Assembly: GCA_964388985.1 (NCBI GenBank)
Contig: CAYMCJ010000022.1
Coordinates: forward strand, 1 to 19,991
From: CAYMCJ01 sp964388985
GTDB taxonomy: Bacteria > Patescibacteriota > Patescibacteriia > Patescibacteriales > CAYMCJ01
Direction of reading: 5' to 3'
DNA: 19,991 nucleotides
This document shows, in pieces, positions 6,179 through 12,919 of this stretch. The number at the start of each line of letters is the position of its first letter. The stretch's first letter is position 1. The notes under the pieces are model-generated. The model did not search any database. It was not told where the DNA came from and saw only the letters and a list, made by a program, of their open reading frames with translations. A program made the translations under genes and the position numbers.

Positions 6179-7148
6179 ATTTTGCCAAAGCATTAGCCCC
6201 GGCTGAAATTTCGGCTATTTCGGCCGTAATGCTGGCCTGGCGAGCCTTATTATAAAATAACGTTAATTCGCTGACTAAATCTCCGGCCGCCTCGGTTGCC
6301 TGATGCATAGCGGTCATACGGGCGCTGTGTTCGGAGGCGTTTGATTCCAGTAAAGCCTGAAAAAGCTGGACTTCTATTAAACGTGGAATCATCTCATCCA
6401 AAACTTCTCTCGGGCTGGGTTCAAAAGTATACTCATAAATAAATTCAGCATCTTTTAAATATTTCTCCTCCTTTTTTTCTATAAATTTTTTATCTAGACC
6501 AAGTCTGGTATCTTCGCCAACAACCCCCAAATACTCATCACGGGCATCAATATCAATAGGTAATATCTGTTTAACCCGCGGAATTTGTTTGCTGGCGCTG
6601 ACAAAATCGGTATAAGCCAGCATTATTTTATCATATTTACCATTTAAATAATCTTCTATAATCATTTTTGCTACCGGCACAATTTCGGTTACTTCGCTTA
6701 CTAAATCCAATTTAGTAAATTCGGCTACTATATTATGGCCATGATAGTGCTTAACCGTTTTCCCCTTTTTCCCCATCAATATGAACTCCGCCTCTATATC
6801 TATTTTTTGTCCGCGGTGCTGATGTTTAACTATGGAATTCTGTACTTTATTAACTATGGCTGTATTAAAACCGCCGCATAAACCGCGATTAGAAGTAATC
6901 AAAATAATACCAACCTTTTTTATTTTCTCGCGTGATGTTAACAAGGGGTGTCTATCGCTGTCATTGGCCACGGCTTGAACTAAATTTAAAACCGTCGCCC
7001 AGCTTAAATTGGCATAAGTCCTGGTTTTAAGTACGGCTTCAACCGCCCGTCTCATTTTAGCGGCCGATACCATTTCCATAGCTTTAGTAACTTTTTTAGT
7101 ATTACTAACTGATTTTATTCTACGTTGTATATCTCTAGTGTTCGCCAT
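6177..7148 (-). CDS. atpG: ATP synthase gamma subunit
   Basis: Rotating central shaft of F1. The N-terminal helix (RRIKSVSNTKKVTKAMEMVSA), the Rossmann-like core with ITSNRGLCGGFN, and the C-terminal helix (ARMTAMHQATEA, YNKARQASITAEIAEI) are all present. At 323 aa it is longer than the usual ~285-290. Most of the excess is at residues ~200-238, between QILPID and the YEYTFEPSPREVLD segment, where a charged insert rich in Lys/Glu appears. Long inserts at this point fit CPR gamma subunits, though I cannot align them here. No SD precedes the ATG; a 15-bp tandem repeat ends 3 nt before it. In this genome it is the last gene of the atpB-side block, because atpD is separated from it. Confidence 0.97.
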   Translation of the reverse strand: MANTRDIQRRIKSVSNTKKVTKAMEMVSAAKMRRAVEAVLKTRTYANLSWATVLNLVQAVANDSDRHPLLTSREKIKKVGIILITSNRGLCGGFNTAIVNKVQNSIVKHQHRGQKIDIEAEFILMGKKGKTVKHYHGHNIVAEFTKLDLVSEVTEIVPVAKMIIEDYLNGKYDKIMLAYTDFVSASKQIPRVKQILPIDIDARDEYLGVVGEDTRLGLDKKFIEKKEEKYLKDAEFIYEYTFEPSPREVLDEMIPRLIEVQLFQALLESNASEHSARMTAMHQATEAAGDLVSELTLFYNKARQASITAEIAEISAGANALAK

Positions 7149-7151
7149 AAC

Positions 7152-7201
7152 AAAGTTATAAAGTTAAAAGTTATAAAGTTAAAAGTTACTTTATAACTTT
7201 T
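7152..7201. repeat. 15-bp tandem repeat and hairpin between atpA and atpG
   Basis: AAAGTTATAAAGTTA occurs twice head to tail at 7152-7166 and 7167-7181 with a partial third copy. An inverted copy ACTTTATAACTTT at 7188-7200 pairs with the second unit, giving a 14-bp stem with an 8-nt loop in the atpA-atpG message. The same 15-bp unit, also duplicated, recurs at 17522-17551. Confidence 0.85.
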
Positions 7202-8749
7202 TTATTTTTCACTGCTTTTCCCCTCATTAATCAAATAATCAACTGTAGATTTATAATTATTGATTAATTTAATTATATTTTTTTCAAGTTTTTCATCCAA
7301 TTCACCCCTTTTTTCAATTTCTTCTAAAATATCTTTTCCGTTATTGGCAATATATTTATATAAATCTTCTTCAAAAAGCCTAATTTTATCAACCGGCACA
7401 TCATCCAACGAGCCGGCGGTAGCCGCTAAAAATATTATAACCTGATTGGCTACCGGCAAAGGCTTGTATTGGTCCTGCTTAAATATTTCAACCAATCGTT
7501 TGCCTCTTTCCAGTTTAATTTTTGTTTCCTCATCTAAATCAGAGCCGAACTGGGCAAAAGCGGCTAATTCGCGATATTGGGCGGCTTCTAATCTTAACTT
7601 TCCGACTACTTTTTTCATAGCCTTTATTTGCGCCGCGCTCCCAACGCGGGAAACCGACAAGCCGGCATTTACAGCCGGGCGATTACCCTGATAAAATAAA
7701 TCCGGTTCCAAATAAATCTGCCCGTCAGTAATGGAAATAACATTGGTTGGAATATAAGCGGAAACATCGCTGGCCTGAGTTTCAATAATCGGCAGGGCGG
7801 TAATGGAACCGCCGCCATTTTGTTGGCTTAATTTGCAGGCTCGTTCCAAAAGACGGGAGTGAAGATAAAAAACATCGCCCGGATAAGCTTCCCGGCCCGG
7901 CGGGCGGCGTAAAAGCAAGGAAATTTCACGATAGCTAACAGCGTGCTTGCTTAAATCATCATAAATTATTAAAACATCTTCGCCTTTATCTAAAAAATAT
8001 TCAGCCATAGCGCAACCGGCATAAGGGGCAATATAAGCAAGTGAAGCCGGATCAGAAGCGCCGGCTAAAACCACGGTTGTATATTCCATGGCTCCGAATT
8101 CTTTTAGTTTGGCGACAATATTGGCTACTTTTGATTCTTTCTGCCCGATAGCCACATAAATACATTTCATATTTTGACCTTTCTGATTAATAATGGTATC
8201 AATGGCGATGGCGGTTTTGCCGATTTGCCTGTCTCCGATAATCAACTCTCTCTGACCCCGGCCGATCGGTATCATGGAATCGATGGCTTTAATACCGGTT
8301 TGAACCGGTTGGCTGACCGACTCGCGGGTAATAACACCCGGAGCAATTTTTTCTACCGGGTAAAATTTATCAGTTTCAATATTTCCCTCTCCATCTATAG
8401 GTTCGCCTAAAGGATTAACTACTCGTCCGATTATGGCTTCACCCACCGGAACCTCTAAAATTTTTTTTAAACATCTAACTTCATCACCTTCCTTAATTCC
8501 GACAAAATCACCTAAAATAATCGCTCCCACGCTATCTTCATCTAAATTTAAGGCTACTCCGTAAACATTGCCTTCTTTAGTATTAAATTCAAGCATTTCG
8601 GACATCATAACATCCGACAAACCCGATATCCGGGCAATGCCGTCGCCAACTTCCATTACTTTACCGACTGTTTGTTCTTTAATTTCCGACTTAAAATCAT
8701 TTATTTGTTTTTTTAGTTGTTCCACGATAAAATCTTTGGTATTAGACAT
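7202..8749 (-). CDS. atpA: ATP synthase alpha subunit
   Basis: Non-catalytic nucleotide-binding F1 subunit. At 515 aa it is normal length. It shows the N-terminal helix that binds delta, the beta-barrel region VGKVMEVGDGIARISGL, Walker A GDRQIGKT at residues 172-179, the ALAYIAPYAG-like segment (SLAYIAPYAGCAMAEYF), Walker B (VLIIYDDLSKHAVSYRE), RRPPGREAYPGDVFYLHSRL, and the arginine-finger segment SVSRVGSAAQ. It follows atpH by 76 bp of repeat-rich spacer and precedes atpG by 53 bp. No SD is visible before the ATG. Confidence 0.98.
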   Translation of the reverse strand: MSNTKDFIVEQLKKQINDFKSEIKEQTVGKVMEVGDGIARISGLSDVMMSEMLEFNTKEGNVYGVALNLDEDSVGAIILGDFVGIKEGDEVRCLKKILEVPVGEAIIGRVVNPLGEPIDGEGNIETDKFYPVEKIAPGVITRESVSQPVQTGIKAIDSMIPIGRGQRELIIGDRQIGKTAIAIDTIINQKGQNMKCIYVAIGQKESKVANIVAKLKEFGAMEYTTVVLAGASDPASLAYIAPYAGCAMAEYFLDKGEDVLIIYDDLSKHAVSYREISLLLRRPPGREAYPGDVFYLHSRLLERACKLSQQNGGGSITALPIIETQASDVSAYIPTNVISITDGQIYLEPDLFYQGNRPAVNAGLSVSRVGSAAQIKAMKKVVGKLRLEAAQYRELAAFAQFGSDLDEETKIKLERGKRLVEIFKQDQYKPLPVANQVIIFLAATAGSLDDVPVDKIRLFEEDLYKYIANNGKDILEEIEKRGELDEKLEKNIIKLINNYKSTVDYLINEGKSSEK

Positions 8750-8758
8750 ATTTATTTA

Positions 8759-8812
8759 GAAATTAGAAATTAAAAATTAGAAATTTGATAATGAATACAA
8801 ATTGCTAATTTC
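8759..8812. repeat. Repeat-rich spacer between atpH and atpA
   Basis: The 12-mer AAATTAGAAATT occurs at 8760-8771 and 8774-8785. GAAATTAG at 8759-8766 has its inverted copy CTAATTTC at 8805-8812, so the leader of atpA can fold back on itself. The composition resembles the other atp spacers, but the words differ. Confidence 0.65.
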
Positions 8813-8825
8813 AGATTTCAAATAA

Positions 8826-9227
8826 TTATTTTACCATTTTATTTTTTAAATCAGCCAATCTTGTCCTTAAACTTCCGTCAATTATTTTATCTTCATATCT
8901 GATAATCACCCCGCCTAAAATATTTTTATCCACTATCTGCCTGATTTCAGTCCTTTTCGCTTTGGATAATTTTATAATATAATTATTCAATGAATTAATA
9001 ATTTTATTATCAAATTTCCGCGCGCTTATAATTTTAGCGGCCACAATCCCCTCTTCCCTATTCCAAATTTCGGTAAAATTAGCCACAATTTTATCAATTT
9101 TAAAAATATCATTATTATTTACTAAAATCCTGAAAAAATTTTTTATCGCCTCTTTAATCTGGCTGTCTTTTTTCCCCTTAACAACCTCATATAAACTCTG
9201 GGCGTATTGTTTAGCGGTAATATTCAT
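8826..9227 (-). CDS. atpH: ATP synthase delta subunit (short form)
   Basis: Peripheral-stalk subunit that ties the b dimer to the alpha N-termini. Recognised by the start (ITAKQYAQSLYEVV, matching the family's 'a.rYA.alf') and the C-terminal signature LGGVIIRYEDKIIDGSLRTRLADLK. At 133 aa it is about 40 residues shorter than common delta subunits (~175-180). The missing part appears to lie in the second half of the N-terminal helical bundle, while both ends are intact, so it is a compact variant and not a truncation. It sits 19 bp after atpF in the usual b-delta-alpha order. Confidence 0.93.
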   Translation of the reverse strand: MNITAKQYAQSLYEVVKGKKDSQIKEAIKNFFRILVNNNDIFKIDKIVANFTEIWNREEGIVAAKIISARKFDNKIINSLNNYIIKLSKAKRTEIRQIVDKNILGGVIIRYEDKIIDGSLRTRLADLKNKMVK

Positions 9228-9246
9228 AACTTTCTACAATGAATAA

Positions 9247-9735
9247 CTATTTTATAATCTTTTTTATTAAATCACTTTCTTTTTTGCCGTCCATTTTCTC
9301 TTCCAAAACTTTACCCACGGCCGCTATTACCAGGTCGGACACTTCTTTTTTTATCTCTTTTAAGGTTTTGGCCTTTTCTACTTGCATTTTGGCCTTTTCC
9401 CGTTCAATAATCTGGCCGATATCTTCCTTGGCTTTGACTATCATCTCCTTCTCTTTTTGGTCCGCTTTAGCGCCGGCTTTCTCTAAAATATTATTAGCTT
9501 CTTTTTGGGCTCTGGCTATAATAATTTTATATTCTTCTTCCGTAACTGTTAATTTTTCTTCAATTTTTTTGGCGTCATCAATGCTTTTTTCAATCTTTTT
9601 GGTCCGGTCGGACATTACTTTTACCAAAGGTTTTAAGGCAAAAAAATACAAAACAAAAAATACGATGCCGAAATTAATAACCTGGGCCAACAATAATTTT
9701 ATATCAATATGAAATGTTTCAATTAATGAATCCAT
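9247..9735 (-). CDS. atpF: ATP synthase b subunit
   Basis: Membrane-anchored peripheral stalk. From the ATG at 9735 the protein is 162 aa and begins MDSLIETFHIDIKLLLAQ. One transmembrane segment (about residues 12-35, LLLAQVINFGIVFFVLYFFALKPL) is followed by a long charged coiled coil rich in Lys/Glu to the C-terminus. A TTG at 9750 could extend it by five residues (MIFEN), but the ATG lies at the position expected for the family and has a GAG 4 nt upstream. It is separated from atpE by 178 bp holding two hairpins. Confidence 0.93.
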   Translation of the reverse strand: MDSLIETFHIDIKLLLAQVINFGIVFFVLYFFALKPLVKVMSDRTKKIEKSIDDAKKIEEKLTVTEEEYKIIIARAQKEANNILEKAGAKADQKEKEMIVKAKEDIGQIIEREKAKMQVEKAKTLKEIKKEVSDLVIAAVGKVLEEKMDGKKESDLIKKIIK

Positions 9736-9748
9736 ATTCTCAAATATC

Positions 9749-9818
9749 AATTACGAATTACAAATTACGAATTATTTTAATGCTTAATTCATAATTGATA
9801 TCTAATAATTCGTAATTT
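9749..9818. repeat. Repeated and inverted words ahead of atpF
   Basis: AATTACGAATTA occurs at 9749-9760, and the longer AAATTACGAATTATT (9762-9776) repeats it. Its exact 15-bp inverted copy, AATAATTCGTAATTT, lies at 9804-9818. The minus-strand message would carry a 15-bp stem with a 27-nt loop just before the atpF start. Confidence 0.75.
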
Positions 9819-9835
9819 ATTTAATAATCTTACCT

Positions 9836-9859
9836 CTGCTCCAGACCAAACCGGAGCAG
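9836..9859 (-). other. GC-rich hairpin between atpE and atpF
   Basis: CTGCTCC (9836-9842) pairs perfectly with GGAGCAG (9853-9859) around a 10-nt loop, 54 bp after the atpE stop. It is the most GC-rich structure in the atp spacers and has no U tract on the minus strand, so it is better read as an RNA-processing or stability element for the c-subunit message than as a terminator. The spacer around it (9736-9913) has no gene. Confidence 0.6.
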
Positions 9860-9913
9860 TTCGTAAAACTACCAAATTTTATTCATTCAATATTCGTTAA
9901 AATTCGTGTTTTA

Positions 9914-10126
9914 CTACTTAATACTAAAAGCAATAACCAGGGCATAAATAGCAATAGCTTCGGCAAAAGCGGAGGCCAATAGCATTGGAACTAAAATTTT
10001 TCCAACCGCTTCAGGGTTCCGGCCAATTGCTTCCATTGCTTTAGCGCCGATAAACCCGATGCCTAAACCAGGTCCGATAGAGCCTATGCTGATAGCTAAA
10101 GCCTTAGCTAACATTACATTTTCCAT
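9914..10126 (-). CDS. atpE: ATP synthase c subunit (rotor ring)
   Basis: A 70-aa hairpin of two membrane helices that oligomerises into the rotor ring. Helix 1 (about residues 5-30) carries the Gly-rich packing motif GSIGPGLGIGFIGAKA, the polar loop reads GRNPEA, and helix 2 carries the ion-binding carboxylate E56 in SAFAEAIAIYALVIAF. The position matching the Na+-ligand Gln of Na+-type rings is Ile (I23), and the residue after E56 is Ala, not Ser, so the ring is predicted to carry protons. It lies 101 bp after atpB. No SD is seen. Confidence 0.97.
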   Translation of the reverse strand: MENVMLAKALAISIGSIGPGLGIGFIGAKAMEAIGRNPEAVGKILVPMLLASAFAEAIAIYALVIAFSIK

Positions 10127-10227
10127 AAAATTAAAAAGATAAATAAGAAAAATAAGATAAATAAGATATAAAATTCATATCATAATTTCTTATTTTTCTT
10201 TTTATTCTTATTTTACTTATTTTTTAA
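10127..10227. repeat. Repeat-rich spacer between atpB and atpE
   Basis: The spacer is built from GATAAATAAGA-like words on one side (10137-10168) and complementary CTTATTTTTC/TTCTTATTTTAC words on the other (10188-10220), so the two halves can pair imperfectly. No gene or SD is seen. Confidence 0.5.
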
Positions 10228-11085
10228 TTAGTGTTCTTCGGCGGTCGTGCTCATTGTTAAATAAGCCAAAATTAGCATAGCAAATATTAAAGCCTGAATC
10301 AAGCCGACCAAAATTTCCAGAAACATAAACGGTATGGGCAAACCAAAGGCCAATAAAGCCGACATGGCGGCCAACAAAACTTCGCCGGCGAATATATTGC
10401 CGAATAATCGAAAAGAAAGGCTGGCTACCTTTGCCATTTCCCCGATAACTTCTATCAAACCGACAAAAGCCTTAATAGGATTAACCAACAATATAGTCGG
10501 CTCTTTTCTGATTTTCTTGGGAATTTCTAAAAATACTTTTATATTAATAAACTTATTTAAATATTTCCAGGCTCCGACCGACATTACTCCGAAAATATGG
10601 CTAGCCACCACCCCTATTATTGCCAAAGCCAGAGTTGTATTCAAATCAGCCGTGCCGCTGCGGAAATAAGGGATAAAAACTTTATGCCCGTGTTCGGAAA
10701 CTACGCTGCCGACCGAACCTACGCCCGGCAGCAAACCCAGCCAGTTGCTTATTAAAATCAATATAAAAAAACTAAAAACAAAAGGGAAAAAAACCAATGA
10801 TTTTTTTCTTGAGCCGGTAACCGAATCAAATATATCCAAAAAACTTTCCACCACCATTTCAAAAATATTCTGCAAGCCGCGGGGAATTAATTTAATTTTT
10901 GATTTTATAAACAGCGATAAAATAACAACAATAAAAACAACCAACCAGGTATTAAACAACGAATTTGTTACGGCAAAATCCTTTATCTTAAAAATCGGCT
11001 CGGCAAAAAGAGTATTTTCATGGCTGATTTCCTCCTGAACCCCTGTTTCAATATTTTGAATTTCATTATTGAATGCCTGCGACAT
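10228..11085 (-). CDS. atpB: ATP synthase a subunit
   Basis: Membrane stator subunit forming the two proton half-channels against the c ring. At 285 aa it is normal length. Hydrophobic segments are near residues 44-61, 97-120, 148-170, 210-245 and 250-278. The essential arginine is R226 in SLSFRLFGNIFAGE, and the C-terminal helix IQALIFAMLILAYLTMS is conserved. The N-terminal ~35 residues are acidic and lack a clear signal peptide. The start lies 11 bp after the AtpI/AtpZ-like gene. Confidence 0.96.
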   Translation of the reverse strand: MSQAFNNEIQNIETGVQEEISHENTLFAEPIFKIKDFAVTNSLFNTWLVVFIVVILSLFIKSKIKLIPRGLQNIFEMVVESFLDIFDSVTGSRKKSLVFFPFVFSFFILILISNWLGLLPGVGSVGSVVSEHGHKVFIPYFRSGTADLNTTLALAIIGVVASHIFGVMSVGAWKYLNKFINIKVFLEIPKKIRKEPTILLVNPIKAFVGLIEVIGEMAKVASLSFRLFGNIFAGEVLLAAMSALLAFGLPIPFMFLEILVGLIQALIFAMLILAYLTMSTTAEEH

Positions 11086-11096
11086 ATATTATTAAT

Positions 11097-11402
11097 TTAG
11101 ATTTTTATATTTGACCGCTTATCTTTATTTTTTGGTTGTTCTCCTGTTTTCTTATATTCTTTAGCGGTAAAAATTATTAAGGCAAAAATTGAAATAATAA
11201 AAGCCAGACCAACCGAAATCAAAAACAGCCAAGGTTCGCTATTGTATTTTTTATCAAGCCATTTTCCTATATATACTCCGGCCAATATCGGCATCACTAT
11301 CCAAACCGACAAACGGGCAAACAAAATCAGAGCCGGCTGCCACCAGGCTTTAACTATGCCATTATCGCCTAAATTACTTTTTTCTTTATATTTACTATCC
11401 AT
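11097..11402 (-). CDS. AtpI/AtpZ-like ATP synthase assembly protein
   Basis: A 101-aa membrane protein with two predicted helices (about residues 24-47 and 58-80) joined by the family-typical Gly/Asp stretch AGVYIGKWLDKKYNSEPWLF, and a charged C-terminal tail. This matches the short F0F1-ATPase gene-1 family (AtpI/AtpZ type) that precedes atpB in many operons and is linked to c-ring assembly or Mg2+/Ca2+ handling. Its position first in the operon, 11 bp before atpB, agrees. Which of the two names applies cannot be settled from the sequence alone. Confidence 0.8.
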   Translation of the reverse strand: MDSKYKEKSNLGDNGIVKAWWQPALILFARLSVWIVMPILAGVYIGKWLDKKYNSEPWLFLISVGLAFIISIFALIIFTAKEYKKTGEQPKNKDKRSNIKI

Positions 11403-11450
11403 GGCAACAGCTTTTTATCAACGCTCTTTAAAAAAATAAAAACCCGTACT

Positions 11451-11478
11451 TTATTATGCAAATATTTTTGTAGCACAA
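11451..11478 (-). promoter_or_regulatory. Candidate promoter of the main atp operon
   Basis: On the minus strand TTGTGC (11473-11478), 16 bp and TAATAA (11451-11456) stand about 50 nt before the first start codon. The match is only fair, and the overlapping upstream alternative is about as good. Confidence 0.3.
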
Positions 11479-11602
11479 TTTTTTATAATAAAGCAATGGG
11501 TAGACACAACTGCTTAACCTTTTTTCCAATTTTCAATCTAATTTAACAATATCAAATTTATTGATTTAAGTCAAACACGCACTACGATACACGAAATTAC
11601 TT

Positions 11603-11671
11603 AATTACAACTATTTACTATAATTTACAATAAATTACAAACCAAAAGCAAAAAAGTAAACAGTTGTAATT
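11603..11671. repeat. 17-bp inverted repeat between tatD and the atp operon
   Basis: AATTACAACTATTTACT at 11603-11619 has an inverted copy at 11655-11671 with one mismatch. The 35-bp loop contains further ATTTACAAT/AAATTACAA words. No U tract follows on either strand, so it is not an obvious terminator. Confidence 0.65.
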
Positions 11672-11719
11672 TGTTATAAATAGATAACTAATTCATTAAT
11701 TTGCTAATAATACTTTAGT

Positions 11720-12568
11720 TTATATATTAAATATTTTTCTGGCATTTTGGGTTGTAATTTCAGCTACCTTCTCCAAACTTAAATTTCTTATCTCGGCAAT
11801 CCGTCTGGCTACATATTTAACCAAAATCGGCTCATTTCGCTCGCCCCGGTATGGCTCCGGAGTCATATAAGGGCAATCGGTCTCAATCATAAATTTATCA
11901 GGCGGCATTTTGCGTATTAAGTCATCCCATTGCTTGCTAAAAGTAATCAAACCGGTAAAGGAAATAATTAGACCTAAAGAAAAATATTGCCAAGCCAAAT
12001 CCTCGTCACCGGAAAAACAATGCATTACTCCCCAGGGCTTCTTTAAATTTGTTAAATTCCTGTTTTCTTTTTTGAAATCCTTTAATATTTTAAGCAGGTC
12101 ATCATGCGCCTGGCGACAATGAATAATTACCGGCAAACCTAAATTTATGGCCAGATACAACTGTTTAATAAAAACATCCTTTTGTTTTGATTTTATTCTG
12201 CTTACATTATCGGACAAATTTATATGATAATAATCCAGCCCAATTTCGCCGATAGCCACCACTTTTTCAAATTGAGCCATTTTTTCATAAACATCATAAC
12301 TAAATTCTTCCGCCCGAGTCTTAAAACTATATTCGGAATCTTCATCTTCCGCCATTATTTCCTCTAAATGTATTGGATGTATTCCTATGGCCGCGTAAAC
12401 GCCTTTTTCATATTTATTGGCAAAATCAAGCGCTCTTTTTGAAGTCTTATATTCGGAGCCAACTAAAATCATCCAGGTATTTTCACCCAACGAATGCCTG
12501 ATAACCTCGTCGGCATCGCTTTTATAAGCGTTAAAATTAACATGAGCGTGTGTATCTATAAAAGTCAT
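11720..12568 (-). CDS. tatD: TatD-family metal-dependent hydrolase (DNase)
   Basis: A TIM-barrel metallohydrolase of the amidohydrolase superfamily; family members act as 3'-5' exonucleases or DNA-repair nucleases. From the ATG at 12568 it is 282 aa. Metal ligands are visible in order: the HxH motif in DTHAH near the start, the Glu in GEIGLDYY, His in PVIIHCRQA, His in MHCFSG, and Asp in ETDCPYMTPEPYRG. An ATG at 12595 would add MGLAVFVII, but that start lies inside the terminator hairpin, and TatD proteins begin right before DTHAH, so the shorter form is preferred. No SD is seen. It may be transcribed by read-through of the terminator or from its own undetected promoter. Confidence 0.93.
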   Translation of the reverse strand: MTFIDTHAHVNFNAYKSDADEVIRHSLGENTWMILVGSEYKTSKRALDFANKYEKGVYAAIGIHPIHLEEIMAEDEDSEYSFKTRAEEFSYDVYEKMAQFEKVVAIGEIGLDYYHINLSDNVSRIKSKQKDVFIKQLYLAINLGLPVIIHCRQAHDDLLKILKDFKKENRNLTNLKKPWGVMHCFSGDEDLAWQYFSLGLIISFTGLITFSKQWDDLIRKMPPDKFMIETDCPYMTPEPYRGERNEPILVKYVARRIAEIRNLSLEKVAEITTQNARKIFNI

Positions 12569-12577
12569 AATAATTAC

Positions 12578-12619
12578 AAAAACAGCCAATCCCATCTACT
12601 TTAAGAATTAGCTGTCTTT
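12578..12619 (-). terminator. Terminator between the small acidic gene and tatD
   Basis: On the minus strand 12619-12607 pairs with 12590-12578 in a 13-bp stem (two G-U pairs) around a 16-nt loop, and the 3' arm ends in five U. It stands only 9 bp before the tatD ATG, so it may attenuate tatD. Confidence 0.6.
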
Positions 12620-12628
12620 TTTATATTT

Positions 12629-12793
12629 TTATTGATTCGGCTGTTCTCCAGAGCTGTCGGAAGTATCCTCGGACGATTGAGCCTGCTCTTCCTGTTCACT
12701 AGCTCCTGAATCTCCCCCGTTTTCAACCGGCCCTTCCTTATCAGCGGCTACTCCACTCTTTTTTTTACCTTTAAAAAAATCAAAAAATCCCAT
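12629..12793 (-). CDS. Small acidic protein of unknown function
   Basis: A 54-aa protein. The N-terminus, MGFFDFFKGKKK, is hydrophobic-aromatic and then basic. The remainder is polar and acidic, rich in Ser, Glu, Gln, Asp and Gly, with no hydrophobic core (…SEQEEQAQSSEDTSDSSGE…), so it is probably disordered. The coding case is good: a promoter upstream (TTGCCT-N17-TAAAAT), a terminator right after the stop, and GC-rich third positions unlike the surrounding spacer. The aromatic N-terminus could touch a membrane or a partner protein. I do not recognise a family and assign no function. Confidence 0.7.
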   Translation of the reverse strand: MGFFDFFKGKKKSGVAADKEGPVENGGDSGASEQEEQAQSSEDTSDSSGEQPNQ

Positions 12794-12825
12794 AATGGTT
12801 TTTTATTAATAATTAAACTATTTAT

Positions 12826-12854
12826 ATTTTACCATTAATAAAAATAAAAGGCAA
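12826..12854 (-). promoter_or_regulatory. Promoter of the small acidic gene
   Basis: On the minus strand TTGCCT (12849-12854), a spacer of exactly 17 bp and TAAAAT (12826-12831) place the start near 12819, giving a leader of about 26 nt. Its -35 stands 9 bp from that of the divergent murA promoter. Confidence 0.65.
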
Positions 12855-12863
12855 GCAATGTAT

Positions 12864-12892
12864 TTGAAATATTACTATATTTAAGCTATGAT
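12864..12892 (+). promoter_or_regulatory. Promoter of murA
   Basis: TTGAAA (12864-12869), exactly 17 bp and TATGAT (12887-12892) place the start near 12899, about 20 nt before the murA ATG. The leader is short and has no SD. Confidence 0.75.
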
Positions 12893-12919
12893 ATAAGCAT
12901 AAATATTATTAACTATAAT

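Larger units (their letters stand above)
11403..11719. other. Noncoding region ahead of the ATP synthase operon
   Basis: The 317 bp between the tatD stop and the AtpI/AtpZ-like start hold no gene. They must contain the promoter of the main atp operon; two weak candidates are visible, TTGTGC/TAATAA and TTGTGT/TATAAA (-35 at 11504-11509, -10 at 11482-11487), both with 16-bp spacing. A long inverted repeat fills the part near tatD. Confidence 0.5.

Noticed and set aside
9914..10126. Sodium-coupled ATP synthase
   Set aside because: The c subunit lacks the Gln and Ser ligands typical of Na+ rings (Ile and Ala instead), so proton coupling is more likely.
12569..12595. Longer TatD start adding MGLAVFVII
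   Set aside because: The start codon lies inside the upstream terminator hairpin, and the family begins right before DTHAH.
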